Both the position numbers and the translations under genes were made by a program. The notes beneath the pieces were generated by a model. It did not search any database. It was not told the DNA's origin and saw only the letters and a list, made by a program, of their open reading frames with translations. Shown piece by piece: positions 16,190 to 24,235 of a stretch of DNA of 38,123 bases (within the stretch, counting starts at the first letter, position 1; each line of letters starts with the position of its first letter). This DNA comes from Caryophanales bacterium UBA3375. Its GTDB lineage: Bacteria; Bacillota_I; Bacilli_A; UBA3375. The stretch lies in assembly GCA_002359095.1 (NCBI GenBank), contig DEQD01000042.1:1-38123 (forward strand), given 5' to 3'.

Positions 16190-17155
16190 TTAATATTTAT
16201 CAACAATTTGTAGTGTTATATTTTGTTTAAATTCTTTATCAAGTAGGAAGCTTGACGGTTCTATAGTAACTGTATTTCCACTTGTTAGCAAATAAGGAAT
16301 TACAACCGATTCTCCAACCTTGATTCTTGTACTTGGATTAGGTCTAATTCTATTATATGTATACGTTTTATCCTTAGTTTCTGGAGTTGTCGTTACATAT
16401 TCAATTATACTACACATATCATCAGTTGCTGAATTGCAAGTTACTTTTAAGTATCCACCTTTAAAATTTTCACCTATTTTAATTTCAGGGAACTCAGTTT
16501 CTGGAACATACTCCTCATAATGACCAATCATACTATCACCTGATTGAAAAACAGTGTAGTTTTGATCTACAGTAATTTCATCTTCTAGATTTTCATTTTC
16601 TACCTTCCAAGAATCATCGTATTCACCACTACCATCACTCTTAACAGTTACTGTTGCAAAGTTTTTTTTAGGATCAAAATATTTTATTCTACCACAACCA
16701 CCCTGTAGAGGAGTATCTGTAATTTCAAAATAATCGCCATCTTTTACATCAATATTTGTTTCATCAGTTTCTCCAACTTTTAATCTAGAGAATGCTTCTA
16801 TTTGATTGCCAGAAGCATACTTCGTGAAATCTGTTATTGGTTGAAAATCCTTATCGTAGTCTACACTATCAGCAGACAATGAATTTGCTCCACCTTCAGT
16901 TACAATAACTCTATATAATAACTCATCAACCGGTGCATTACCAACCCAAAGTCTCTCTTCTTCTTCTCGAGCTAAATCATCAACTGTAATAGATATTTTT
17001 CCTGGTGTTATTTGTTCACCAACAACTAATTCAATACGAAATAAATCGTCATTTGAAACCGTAAACGTTACTTCATCTTTTGGTTCTACTTTTGTTACAC
17101 TACAACCACTTATAAATGGTGCTAATAACAATACTAATATAAGTATCTTTTTCAT
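16190..17155 (-). CDS. Predicted surface lipoprotein, function unknown
   Basis: 321 residues beginning with a lipoprotein signal: basic MKK, hydrophobic helix, lipobox ISGC with the lipidated Cys at 18. The mature part is acidic, rich in Asp, Glu, Thr and Val, and looks like a chain of beta domains. Internal similarity is suggested by recurring phrases such as KVGE (FSRLKVGETDE and RIKVGESVVI) and hydrophobic-charged alternation. Four other cysteines (GGCG, VTCN, DMCS) may pair. AAAGGAAATTT precedes the ATG. It begins right behind the proS terminator and shares a transcript with gtrA. No family recognised. Confidence 0.8.
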   Translation of the reverse strand: MKKILILVLLLAPFISGCSVTKVEPKDEVTFTVSNDDLFRIELVVGEQITPGKISITVDDLAREEEERLWVGNAPVDELLYRVIVTEGGANSLSADSVDYDKDFQPITDFTKYASGNQIEAFSRLKVGETDETNIDVKDGDYFEITDTPLQGGCGRIKYFDPKKNFATVTVKSDGSGEYDDSWKVENENLEDEITVDQNYTVFQSGDSMIGHYEEYVPETEFPEIKIGENFKGGYLKVTCNSATDDMCSIIEYVTTTPETKDKTYTYNRIRPNPSTRIKVGESVVIPYLLTSGNTVTIEPSSFLLDKEFKQNITLQIVDKY

Positions 17156-17171
17156 AAATTTCCTTTTAATT

Positions 17172-17199
17172 AAAACTATCAGGATTTAATCCTGATAGT
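17172..17199 (-). terminator. Terminator after proS
   Basis: ACTATCAGGA (17175-17184) pairs with TCCTGATAGT (17190-17199) over TTTAA, followed on the minus strand by TTTTAATT. Only 16 bases separate it from the lipoprotein start. Confidence 0.8.
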
Positions 17200-17204
17200 A
17201 GTTA

Positions 17205-18908
17205 TCAATAAAGCTCATTAATACGAGTGATAACATCACTAGTATTAACATCAATTACTTCTCCTGTTTTTCTAACTTTAGCTTCAACAATTCCATCTTT
17301 TAATTTTTTACCAATTGTTAGTCTAATAGGTAAACCTAAAAGATCTGCTTCACTAAATTTAGCTCCAGGATTTACATCACGATCATCAAGTAGTACTTTA
17401 TAACCATTATCTTCTAATTCTTTTACTAAAGTGTTGGCATATTCTTTTTGTGTTTCATCTTTATTATAATCTAAACATAATACATGAATATCAAATGGTG
17501 CAATACTTTTTGGCATAATAATACCATACTCGTCATTATTTTGTTCAATTACAGCACTAATTAAACGACTTACACCAATACCATAACATCCCATTACTGG
17601 AACCTGTTGTGTTTGATTTTCATCTAAATATTTAACTTCTAAATCTTTAGTATATTTATCACCTAAAGCAAAGATGTGTCCCACTTCAATCCCTTGAGCA
17701 AATTTAACTGGCCCTAAGCTTTCACTTAGATAATCTCCTTCTTCTACCTCACGTAAATCAGCAAACTCTACATCTTTAGCATCACGTGTGATGTTAAAGT
17801 TAGTGTAGTGTTTGTCTTTCTGGTTACCACCAACAACTCCATTAATTATGTATTTAACTTCATTATCAGCATATACTTTAACTTCACTATTTAAATCGAC
17901 TGGACCAATAAATCCTTCAATGATATTGTATTTATTCAAATCATCTTCATCTGCTAGGATAAAGTCTTCTAAATTAGCTACTTTACTTGCCTTAATTTCG
18001 TTTAAAGTACGATCAGCTCTAATTAAAAAGATTACCACTCCACCATTTTCGTCTTTAACACAAACGCTCTTAATACTTTGTTTAATATCTAAACCAAGTA
18101 ACTCAACTACATCTTCACATTTAGTAGTATTTGGTGTATCAGTTAGTGTTAATTCATTAAATAAATTACTATCAATATTTTCTTCTTTAGTATATACTGG
18201 AGCTATTTCAACGTTATATGCAATTGGATCACTATCAACATATGCAATAGTATCTTCTCCAATTTCAGCTAACACCATAAACTCATGTGAGCTAGTTCCA
18301 CCAATCTTACCATTATCAGCTTGTACAACACGGTAATCTAGTCCTATACGTTCAAAGATATTACAATAAGCTTGGTAGTAGTCTTGATAAGTTTTGTCAA
18401 GATCTTCTAATGTTGTATGGAAAGAATATCCATCCATCATTACAAACTCACGACCACGTAATAATCCAAATCGTGGACGCGCTTCATCACGCATCTTAGT
18501 ACCAATTTGAAATAAATTAACTGGATATTTTTTATATGTTACTAAATAGTTTTTAACTAAATCAGTAATAACTTCTTCATGAGTTGGAGATAGAGCAAAA
18601 CTCGTATCTTTACGATCTATTACTCTAAATAACTCTGATCCATATCCTTGCCATCTACCTGTTTTTTCCCATAATTCTGCTGGTTCTAATAAAGGTAGAA
18701 TAACTTCATTAGCTCCAATCTTTTCTAATTCTTCTCTAATAATTGTTTCAATATTAGTTAACATTTTTGTAGCTAGTGGTAAATAAGAATAAATACCTGC
18801 TGCCGTTTGATGAATTAAACCAGCTTTTAAACCTAGTATATGTGACTTACAACTAGCTTGATTTGTTACTTTTTTTAAAGTTGGTATATATATATTTGAC
18901 TGTTTCAT
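17205..18908 (-). CDS. proS: Prolyl-tRNA synthetase (bacterial type with editing insertion)
   Basis: Class II aminoacyl-tRNA synthetase that charges tRNA-Pro. 567 residues match the bacterial form with the INS editing domain (about 220-400) between motifs 2 and 3. Motif 2 region: KMRDEARPRFGLLRGREF; motif 3 region: GCYGIGVSRL; the anticodon-binding domain follows, with LPIRLTIGKK. AAGGTAAC precedes the ATG. It begins 5 bases after hisS, so the two synthetases form one operon. Confidence 0.98.
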   Translation of the reverse strand: MKQSNIYIPTLKKVTNQASCKSHILGLKAGLIHQTAAGIYSYLPLATKMLTNIETIIREELEKIGANEVILPLLEPAELWEKTGRWQGYGSELFRVIDRKDTSFALSPTHEEVITDLVKNYLVTYKKYPVNLFQIGTKMRDEARPRFGLLRGREFVMMDGYSFHTTLEDLDKTYQDYYQAYCNIFERIGLDYRVVQADNGKIGGTSSHEFMVLAEIGEDTIAYVDSDPIAYNVEIAPVYTKEENIDSNLFNELTLTDTPNTTKCEDVVELLGLDIKQSIKSVCVKDENGGVVIFLIRADRTLNEIKASKVANLEDFILADEDDLNKYNIIEGFIGPVDLNSEVKVYADNEVKYIINGVVGGNQKDKHYTNFNITRDAKDVEFADLREVEEGDYLSESLGPVKFAQGIEVGHIFALGDKYTKDLEVKYLDENQTQQVPVMGCYGIGVSRLISAVIEQNNDEYGIIMPKSIAPFDIHVLCLDYNKDETQKEYANTLVKELEDNGYKVLLDDRDVNPGAKFSEADLLGLPIRLTIGKKLKDGIVEAKVRKTGEVIDVNTSDVITRINELY

Positions 18909-18913
18909 TTTTG

Positions 18914-20158
18914 TTACCTTAATTTGTTAAAATAATTTAATAAATCCCTTTCACTCATTTTTTCTTCTTCTTTAGTTTTTAAATTTCTAATAATAGCACT
19001 ATCATCTTCAAAGCTAATTAAAAATATAGCGTTATGTTTTAATGCTTGTTTTAAATTAGCTTTATATGATTTATCTACATAATTACATTCACATACTAAA
19101 CCATCGCGTAATTGATTCATAATACGTAACGCTTGTATACGTTCTTCATCACTTGATGTAGAAAAGTATACATCGATATCTTGATTATAGTTTTCTAATA
19201 TATTTTCGTTTTGTGCTTTTAATGTATTTATAATACGTTCTACACCGATAGCAAAACCGATACTTGAAATGTTTTCTCCACCTAATTGACTACATAGATT
19301 ATCATATCTACCACCACCAACTAAAGTATTTTTAGCATCGTCACTATCACTAATAATTTCAAACACTATATCATTATAATAATCTAAACCTCGAACTAAT
19401 TTTTCATCTTCTATGTAAGTTATTTCTAAACTATCAAGTGTTTGTTTGATAGTTTGGTAATAACTTAAACTATCTTCTGATAAATAATCTTGTAGTTTGG
19501 GTGCATTTTTAATAATATCACTATCTCCATCAATTTTACAATCTAAAATACGCAATGGATTAGTATCTAGTCGATGTTTACAATCTTCACATAAATTATC
19601 AACATGTTTACTAAAATAATCTTTTAACGCTTTATTGTAATTAGCTCGATCTTCATTACTTCCTAGTGTATTAATATGTAAACTAAAATTATTAATACCT
19701 AATTGTTCTAATATATGTAGTGCCATTATTATCATCTGAGCATCATAGATTGGGTTTTTAATCCCCATACTTTCTACTCCAAATTGATAAAATTGACGAT
19801 ATCTCCCCGCTTGGGGTCGTTCATATCTAAAAGAAGGTCCATAGTAACAAAGCTTCTTAATTGGATCTTGAGCATACATTTTATTTTCAATATAACTACG
19901 CATGATTGGTGCAGTTAATTCAGGACGTAGTGCTAAACTTCGTCCTTTTTTATCACTAAATTCATAAATTTCTTTATTAACAATATCACTACTATCACCA
20001 ACAGAACGAATAAATAATTCGCTTTCTTCAAAGATAGGTGTAGTAATTGGACTAAAACCATACATTTTAACTACATCAAACATTACATTTACTACTTCAT
20101 CACGTAGTAAATGTTCTTGACCATATATATCAAATGTACCTCTGGGAGCTTTATACAT
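18914..20158 (-). CDS. hisS: Histidyl-tRNA synthetase
   Basis: Class II synthetase charging tRNA-His; 414 residues. It begins with PRGTFDI, and has motif 2 FRYERPQAGRYRQFYQFG, the histidine-specific LVRGLDYYNDIVFE, GGGRYDNL, and GFAIGVERI (motif 3). AAAGGTAAAGGTT lies before the ATG. A good extended -10 promoter lies only some 25 bases upstream, so there is no room for a T-box leader. First gene of hisS-proS. Confidence 0.98.
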   Translation of the reverse strand: MYKAPRGTFDIYGQEHLLRDEVVNVMFDVVKMYGFSPITTPIFEESELFIRSVGDSSDIVNKEIYEFSDKKGRSLALRPELTAPIMRSYIENKMYAQDPIKKLCYYGPSFRYERPQAGRYRQFYQFGVESMGIKNPIYDAQMIIMALHILEQLGINNFSLHINTLGSNEDRANYNKALKDYFSKHVDNLCEDCKHRLDTNPLRILDCKIDGDSDIIKNAPKLQDYLSEDSLSYYQTIKQTLDSLEITYIEDEKLVRGLDYYNDIVFEIISDSDDAKNTLVGGGRYDNLCSQLGGENISSIGFAIGVERIINTLKAQNENILENYNQDIDVYFSTSSDEERIQALRIMNQLRDGLVCECNYVDKSYKANLKQALKHNAIFLISFEDDSAIIRNLKTKEEEKMSERDLLNYFNKLR

Positions 20159-20181
20159 AACCTTTACCTTTCATTATCTAT

Positions 20182-20210
20182 ATTATACCAATTTTATTTA
20201 CCTTATTTAA
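20182..20210 (-). promoter_or_regulatory. Promoter of hisS-proS
   Basis: Minus strand TTAAAT (20205-20210), 17 bases, TATAAT (20182-20187) preceded by TGG, an extended -10. The predicted leader is under 20 bases. Confidence 0.7.
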
Positions 20211-20227
20211 TATCTGTATGTGTATTT

Positions 20228-20257
20228 ACAAATAAAAGACAACTTTAGTTGTCTTTT
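20228..20257 (-). terminator. Terminator after the ABC-F gene
   Basis: AAAAGACAAC (20234-20243) and GTTGTCTTTT (20248-20257) form a perfect stem with a four-base loop, continuing to TTTTATTTG on the minus strand. It overlaps the ABC-F stop codon. Confidence 0.85.
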
Positions 20258-21881
20258 ATTCTTGTTCATATGCTTGCTTAATTTCATTTTGAACTTTTTC
20301 ATCATTTAAGAATTCAGTGAAGTTGCCAGTATAAACATAACATCCTTTTGGTAATAAGACAATAATTTTATTAGCAATAGTTTCAATAAAACTAAAGTCA
20401 TGACTTGTAAAGATAACACTTCCTGGGAATTTAGTTAATGCTTCGTTAACTGATTGAATACTTTCTAAGTCTAAGTGGTTGGTTGGTTGATCTAAAATGA
20501 TAGTATTAGCATTCATTAACATTAAACGAGAAAACATCATGCGCATTTTCTCTCCACCACTTAAGTTTTTTACTTTTTTAAGCGGTTCTTCTCCTGAAAA
20601 TAACATCTTACCTAAAAATCCACGTAAGAATGCTTCACCTTGATCATCAGCACTATAGTTAGCTAGCCAGTTAACTAAATTCACATCACCTTCTTTAAAA
20701 AATGGCGTAAAGTCTTTTGGAAAGAAGGTAGATTCAACTGTAATACCAGGTTTAATCTCTCCACTATCTGGAGTTAATTCTCCAGCTAACATTTCTAACA
20801 TTGTAGAAACACAACGTTCATCATCACCTAAGATTACTACTTTATCTTCACCATTAATACTAAAACTAACATCTTCTATTTTAGTATCATCATCTATAAC
20901 CTTAGATACGTGTTCTACATTAAATACATCTTTACCTAAATCACGATTTATTTCTAAAGCTAGATATGGATAACGACGATTACTTGGTTTAATATCATCT
21001 AGTGTAATTTTTTCTAATTGTCTTTTTCTACTTGTTGCTTGTTTTGATTTAGATGCATTAGCACTGAATCGAGCAACAAAGGCTTCTAATTGCTTAATTT
21101 GATCTTCTTTTTTAGCATTAGCATCTTTTTGCATTTGTCGTGCTAATTCACTACTCTCACGCCAAAAGTCATAATTACCCACATACATCTTAGCATCTTC
21201 ATAATCAATATCAATAATATTAGTACATACATGATTTAAAAAGTGACGATCATGGCTAACAACGATTGTTGTTTGATCAAAATTAATTAAAAAGTTTTCT
21301 AACCACTGTTTAGCATGAAAGTCTAAGTGATTAGTTGGCTCATCTAGAATTAGGATATCTGGATTACCAAATAAAGCTTGAGCCAACAACACTTTTACTT
21401 TATCATTTGCTGGTAGTTCTTTTAATAATTGATTAGGATCATCATAACTAACACCTAAACCGTGAAGTAGTTTTAACGCTTCACTTTCTGCTTCCCAACC
21501 ATTAAGATTAGCAAACTCTTCTTCTAGTTTAGCAGAAAGATAACCATCTTCTTCACTAAACTCCTCTTTAGCATATAATACTTCACGATCTTTAATTACT
21601 TGATATAGTTTTTGGTATCCCATCAATACTACATCTTTAATTGCAACATCATCATAAGCAAAGTGGTCTTGTTTAAGTACTGAAATACGATCATTTTTAC
21701 CTTTAGTTACTTCACCACTTGTTGGTTCTAAATCTCCACTTAAGATTTGCAGTAAAGTTGATTTACCTGCACCATTAGCACCAATAACACCATAACAATT
21801 ATCTGGTAGAAATTTCAAATTTACATCTTTAAATAAAGTTTTAGTAGGATAAACAACGCTTAAGTTATTTACACTAAGCAT
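20256..21881 (-). CDS. ykpA: ABC-F family ATPase (YkpA/YbiT type)
   Basis: Tandem-ATPase protein of the ABC-F family, whose members bind the ribosomal E site and tune translation. It closely matches YkpA/YbiT: Walker A GANGAGKST, the linker string ARFSANASKSKQATSRKRQLEKITLDDIKPSNRRYPY, and the second signature LSGGEK. Two oddities: the first signature reads LPANDKVKV instead of an LGGxxKxKV form, and the second Walker B reads ILDQPTNHLD, with Gln465 in place of the catalytic Glu; the first Walker B is intact (LILDEP). No membrane segments, so it is not a transporter. Start chosen at the ATG 21881, which overlaps the upstream stop as TAATG (541 residues); the GTG at 21893 is less likely. Confidence 0.94.
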   Translation of the reverse strand: MLSVNNLSVVYPTKTLFKDVNLKFLPDNCYGVIGANGAGKSTLLQILSGDLEPTSGEVTKGKNDRISVLKQDHFAYDDVAIKDVVLMGYQKLYQVIKDREVLYAKEEFSEEDGYLSAKLEEEFANLNGWEAESEALKLLHGLGVSYDDPNQLLKELPANDKVKVLLAQALFGNPDILILDEPTNHLDFHAKQWLENFLINFDQTTIVVSHDRHFLNHVCTNIIDIDYEDAKMYVGNYDFWRESSELARQMQKDANAKKEDQIKQLEAFVARFSANASKSKQATSRKRQLEKITLDDIKPSNRRYPYLALEINRDLGKDVFNVEHVSKVIDDDTKIEDVSFSINGEDKVVILGDDERCVSTMLEMLAGELTPDSGEIKPGITVESTFFPKDFTPFFKEGDVNLVNWLANYSADDQGEAFLRGFLGKMLFSGEEPLKKVKNLSGGEKMRMMFSRLMLMNANTIILDQPTNHLDLESIQSVNEALTKFPGSVIFTSHDFSFIETIANKIIVLLPKGCYVYTGNFTEFLNDEKVQNEIKQAYEQE

Positions 21882-22738
21882 TAGTGATTCCACACATGAT
21901 ATAATTCTTGATAAATAAATGCATTGTGTTTACCCACTTTTACTGATTTTAAAATTTCTAACTCTACTAATTCTCTTAAATATTTTTTACCTGTATTGTA
22001 ACTAACCTCAACTTCTTTGACAAAATCAGAAATACTAAACATGCTATGTTTATAAATATAGTCTGATATCTTTTTATCATAACGGCTTAAAACTTCTTTG
22101 TTTTTATTCATTAATTCTTCAGTGTTTTTAATTCTTTCTAAATTCTTCTTATTTTGAGCTATAACTAGTTGTAGATAAAAATCAATAAAATTATTCTTAT
22201 CTGTTATCATCTTAACAAACTCATCATAATTAGAAAATATAGCTTGACTTATTAACGTAGTAAATTTATTATTAGAACTATTACTTGCTAAAAAAGCATT
22301 ACTAAATACTTCAGCATATAATAATTTAGCTTGAGGCATTTTATAATTACAATATGTATTTTGGAATAACATTCCAGCATTAATTAAATAATCTAAATTA
22401 ACAGTTTTATAACTTGAAATATCAGGTATAACATAGTTATACATCCCTGTTTGTACCTTTTGTACAAATAATTCATTAAAACTCATATGGTTTAATTTAG
22501 ATATAGCTGTTTTAAAAACATCAAATTCCTCAATTTGATGGTTTGTAATTATTTCTTCATATAAATGACGTTTTTTATATTCATTATTACTTAACTTACG
22601 CAAGTAAAACACTTCATTATGTAGCATATGGGTTAAATACGTTTCTCCATATTCAGAATATTTAATAATATTATTTAGTTCTTCTGAAGTACGTACCGCT
22701 CTAATTAAATTTTTAAATAATGATAAACTAATATTCAT
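21881..22738 (-). CDS. Fic-like protein lacking the catalytic motif
   Basis: 285 residues. The C-terminal 70 (ISDFVKEVEVSYNTGKKYLRELVELEIL, then KHNAFIYQELYHVW) strongly resemble the winged-helix tail of Fic/DOC-family AMPylators. The part before it (SQAIFSNYDEFVKMITD through LQLVIAQNKKN) fits the helices that follow the Fic active site. However, HPFxDGNGR is absent from the region where it should be. So it is probably a catalytically dead Fic relative or an outlier using only the fold and DNA/protein-binding tail. The description is by eye and needs a profile search. AGAGGC supports the start. Its stop overlaps the ABC-F start as TAATG, so the two are translationally coupled. It starts right behind the rpmG terminator. 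Confidence 0.6.
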   Translation of the reverse strand: MNISLSLFKNLIRAVRTSEELNNIIKYSEYGETYLTHMLHNEVFYLRKLSNNEYKKRHLYEEIITNHQIEEFDVFKTAISKLNHMSFNELFVQKVQTGMYNYVIPDISSYKTVNLDYLINAGMLFQNTYCNYKMPQAKLLYAEVFSNAFLASNSSNNKFTTLISQAIFSNYDEFVKMITDKNNFIDFYLQLVIAQNKKNLERIKNTEELMNKNKEVLSRYDKKISDYIYKHSMFSISDFVKEVEVSYNTGKKYLRELVELEILKSVKVGKHNAFIYQELYHVWNH

Positions 22739-22751
22739 AATGCCTCTTAAT

Positions 22752-22784
22752 AAAAAATAAGAGTATTAGCTACTCTTATTTTTT
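22752..22784 (-). terminator. Terminator after rpmG
   Basis: A perfect 14-bp inverted repeat (22752-22765 with 22771-22784) and a five-base loop, ending in ATTTTTT on the minus strand. It contains the rpmG stop and fills the gap to the Fic-like gene. Confidence 0.9.
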
Positions 22785-22928
22785 CTTCTCTTTGTGAAGA
22801 GTAGATTGGTTACATTTAGGACAGAATTTTTTTAATTCTAAACGTTCAGTATGTGTTTTTTTATTTTTACGAGTAATGTAGTTTTCATTTTTACATTCAC
22901 TACAAACTAATGTAATAACTTCACCCAT
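22776..22928 (-). CDS. rpmG: Large-subunit ribosomal protein L33, zinc-binding form
   Basis: A 50-residue ribosomal protein. Sequence landmarks: [32 protein letters not shown], basic tail. Both CxxC pairs are present, so this is the zinc-containing paralogue type. It starts 10 bases after the rpsP stop, with AAGGAG just before the ATG, and shares the strong rpsP promoter. Terminates at the 14-bp hairpin. Confidence 0.96.
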   Translation of the reverse strand: MGEVITLVCSECKNENYITRKNKKTHTERLELKKFCPKCNQSTLHKEKKK

Positions 22929-22938
22929 TATTTACTCC

Positions 22939-23208
22939 TTATTTAGAAAACTTCCCGTCGTGGAATTTTTTCATAATACCGTGTTTAGATAAGATACTTC
23001 TAGCTGTATCTGTAGGTTGTGCCCCTTTATTTAACCATTCAAGAGTTAACTCTTCATCAATTTTTATAACTGCTGGATCTTTAACTGCATCATAGTATCC
23101 TAATTCTGCAATAGCTTTACCATCACGTTTTGTTCTAACATCCATTACAACAATACGATAGAAAGCGTTTTTCTTAGATCCCATTCTTTTTAAACGAATC
23201 TTTACCAT
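22939..23208 (-). CDS. rpsP: Small-subunit ribosomal protein S16
   Basis: 89-residue 30S assembly protein with family landmarks [48 protein letters not shown]. Usually rpsP is in an ffh-rpsP-rimM-trmD-rplS operon; here its partner is rpmG, which is unusual. GGGAGT precedes the ATG and a full-consensus promoter lies 30 bases upstream. Confidence 0.98.
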   Translation of the reverse strand: MVKIRLKRMGSKKNAFYRIVVMDVRTKRDGKAIAELGYYDAVKDPAVIKIDEELTLEWLNKGAQPTDTARSILSKHGIMKKFHDGKFSK

Positions 23209-23235
23209 TGATACTCCCTAAATATTTTATACTTT

Positions 23236-23264
23236 ATTATAGCAATAAATATTTAGTTTGTCAA
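23236..23264 (-). promoter_or_regulatory. Consensus promoter of rpsP-rpmG
   Basis: Minus strand TTGACA (23259-23264), exactly 17 bases, TATAAT (23236-23241) with the extended TG before it: a perfect housekeeping-sigma promoter, as expected for ribosomal protein genes. An inverted repeat GGTTAAC/GTTAACC (23270-23276, 23284-23290) abuts the -35 upstream. Confidence 0.92.
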
Positions 23265-23269
23265 GTATA

Positions 23270-23326
23270 GGTTAACTTTTTTAGTTAACCTGTTGCAAGA
23301 GCTGTTGGAGGTGTGACGGTTTTTTT
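23270..23326. other. Hairpin and GC-richer island upstream of rpsP
   Basis: Besides the GGTTAAC inverted repeat, bases 23289-23319 are clearly richer in G and C than anything nearby, and on the plus strand end in a run of seven T. ACCT (23287-23290 region) and AGGT can pair around it. It reads like the 3' end of a small structured RNA or a remnant, but no RNA family was recognised and no plus-strand promoter was found. Confidence 0.35.
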
Positions 23327-23360
23327 ATACATTGGTTAGAGAAAATATCATTTTATCTCA

Positions 23361-23957
23361 CTATGAACAAAAACCCGAAAAACAATCCAAATTTTGTCTT
23401 ATATATTCTTGATTATTAATATCACTAACTATAAAGATACTTCTACTTCCAAAGCTATAATTCGTTTCATCATAATTAATAATAAAATCGTTAAACGATA
23501 TACTACTGCATTTGAATTGATCTTCACTAATAAAATCCTTTAATTGTTCTTTTATTATTTTGTTGTAGTTTTCATTATCAAAAGTATATTCATATAAGTT
23601 CTTATTTACAGATTTTAACTTTAATTTCTCATTACTTAATATAAAACGTGGATCAATTTTTATATCAACATTTCCTTTATTAGTTTTTATATATTTATTA
23701 TCTACTTCATCTATCTTAGTATACTCTTGATTATTTAAATATACGATTTTTTTATTATAATCAAATATCAATAAATTATTATTAACATCTTTTAATATTA
23801 AACCTATAAATTTGTTATCATCTACATTATTAATAATATCATTCTTAACTTCTTGAGCTTGATTGTAAGCTATAAACTTTAAACCAAACAAAAAAACACT
23901 AAACAAAATAAGTAAAATTGATATTATGTTTAGAGATATCTTAATCACTTTTTTCAT
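23361..23957 (-). CDS. Single-pass membrane protein, candidate immunity or accessory gene
   Basis: 198 residues from the ATG at 23957, preceded by AAGGTG and overlapping the previous stop as TAATG; an upstream ATG at 23972 is less likely. One N-terminal membrane helix (about 7-28), then a mostly beta, Asn-, Lys- and Ile-rich domain predicted outside the cell, ending with two cysteines (LDCFSGFCS) that could form a disulfide together with KCSS. Not a recognised family. It is the last gene of the five-gene effector module, so protection against the effector or a structural accessory role is inferred only from position. Confidence 0.75.
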   Translation of the reverse strand: MKKVIKISLNIISILLILFSVFLFGLKFIAYNQAQEVKNDIINNVDDNKFIGLILKDVNNNLLIFDYNKKIVYLNNQEYTKIDEVDNKYIKTNKGNVDIKIDPRFILSNEKLKLKSVNKNLYEYTFDNENYNKIIKEQLKDFISEDQFKCSSISFNDFIINYDETNYSFGSRSIFIVSDINNQEYIRQNLDCFSGFCS

Positions 23958-24235
23958 TAATACACCTTCCATAAATATGTAACTAGAATGATATTAATAA
24001 TTGTGTAACATGTTGCATATAATTTTGTACTATTAAACCAAGAATAAATAATTAGTGCTATTAAAATAAAAGGAGCAATAAATGCAGTAAAAAACATCTT
24101 CAACATATCTATCATAAAAATAATATTACTAATATTCGTTGGGAAAATAGCACCTTCGTCTAAACCAAACCAAAGTTGAGGTAGTATAATCTCAATAATT
24201 ATTGCTATAGTAAACAATGTTAAACTTTTTTTCAT
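23957..24235 (-). CDS. Small three-helix membrane protein, candidate immunity protein
   Basis: 92 residues, almost wholly hydrophobic, with three predicted helices (about 4-21, 44-66, 73-89). The ATG overlaps the effector's TGA as ATGA, so it is translationally coupled to it. Genes placed directly after LXG effectors usually encode the cognate immunity protein; a membrane immunity protein would fit an effector that acts on the membrane or outside the cytoplasm. No known family recognised. Confidence 0.75.
   Translation of the reverse strand: MKKSLTLFTIAIIIEIILPQLWFGLDEGAIFPTNISNIIFMIDMLKMFFTAFIAPFILIALIIYSWFNSTKLYATCYTIINIILVTYLWKVY

Noticed and set aside
17812..18336. A 174-codon open frame on the plus strand inside proS.
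   Set aside because: Antisense to a clear prolyl-tRNA synthetase, low-complexity Ser/Thr/Leu-rich product, no ribosome site; an antisense shadow.
20160..20230. A T-box leader controlling hisS-proS was considered.
   Set aside because: The promoter lies so close that the leader is under 20 bases, far too short.
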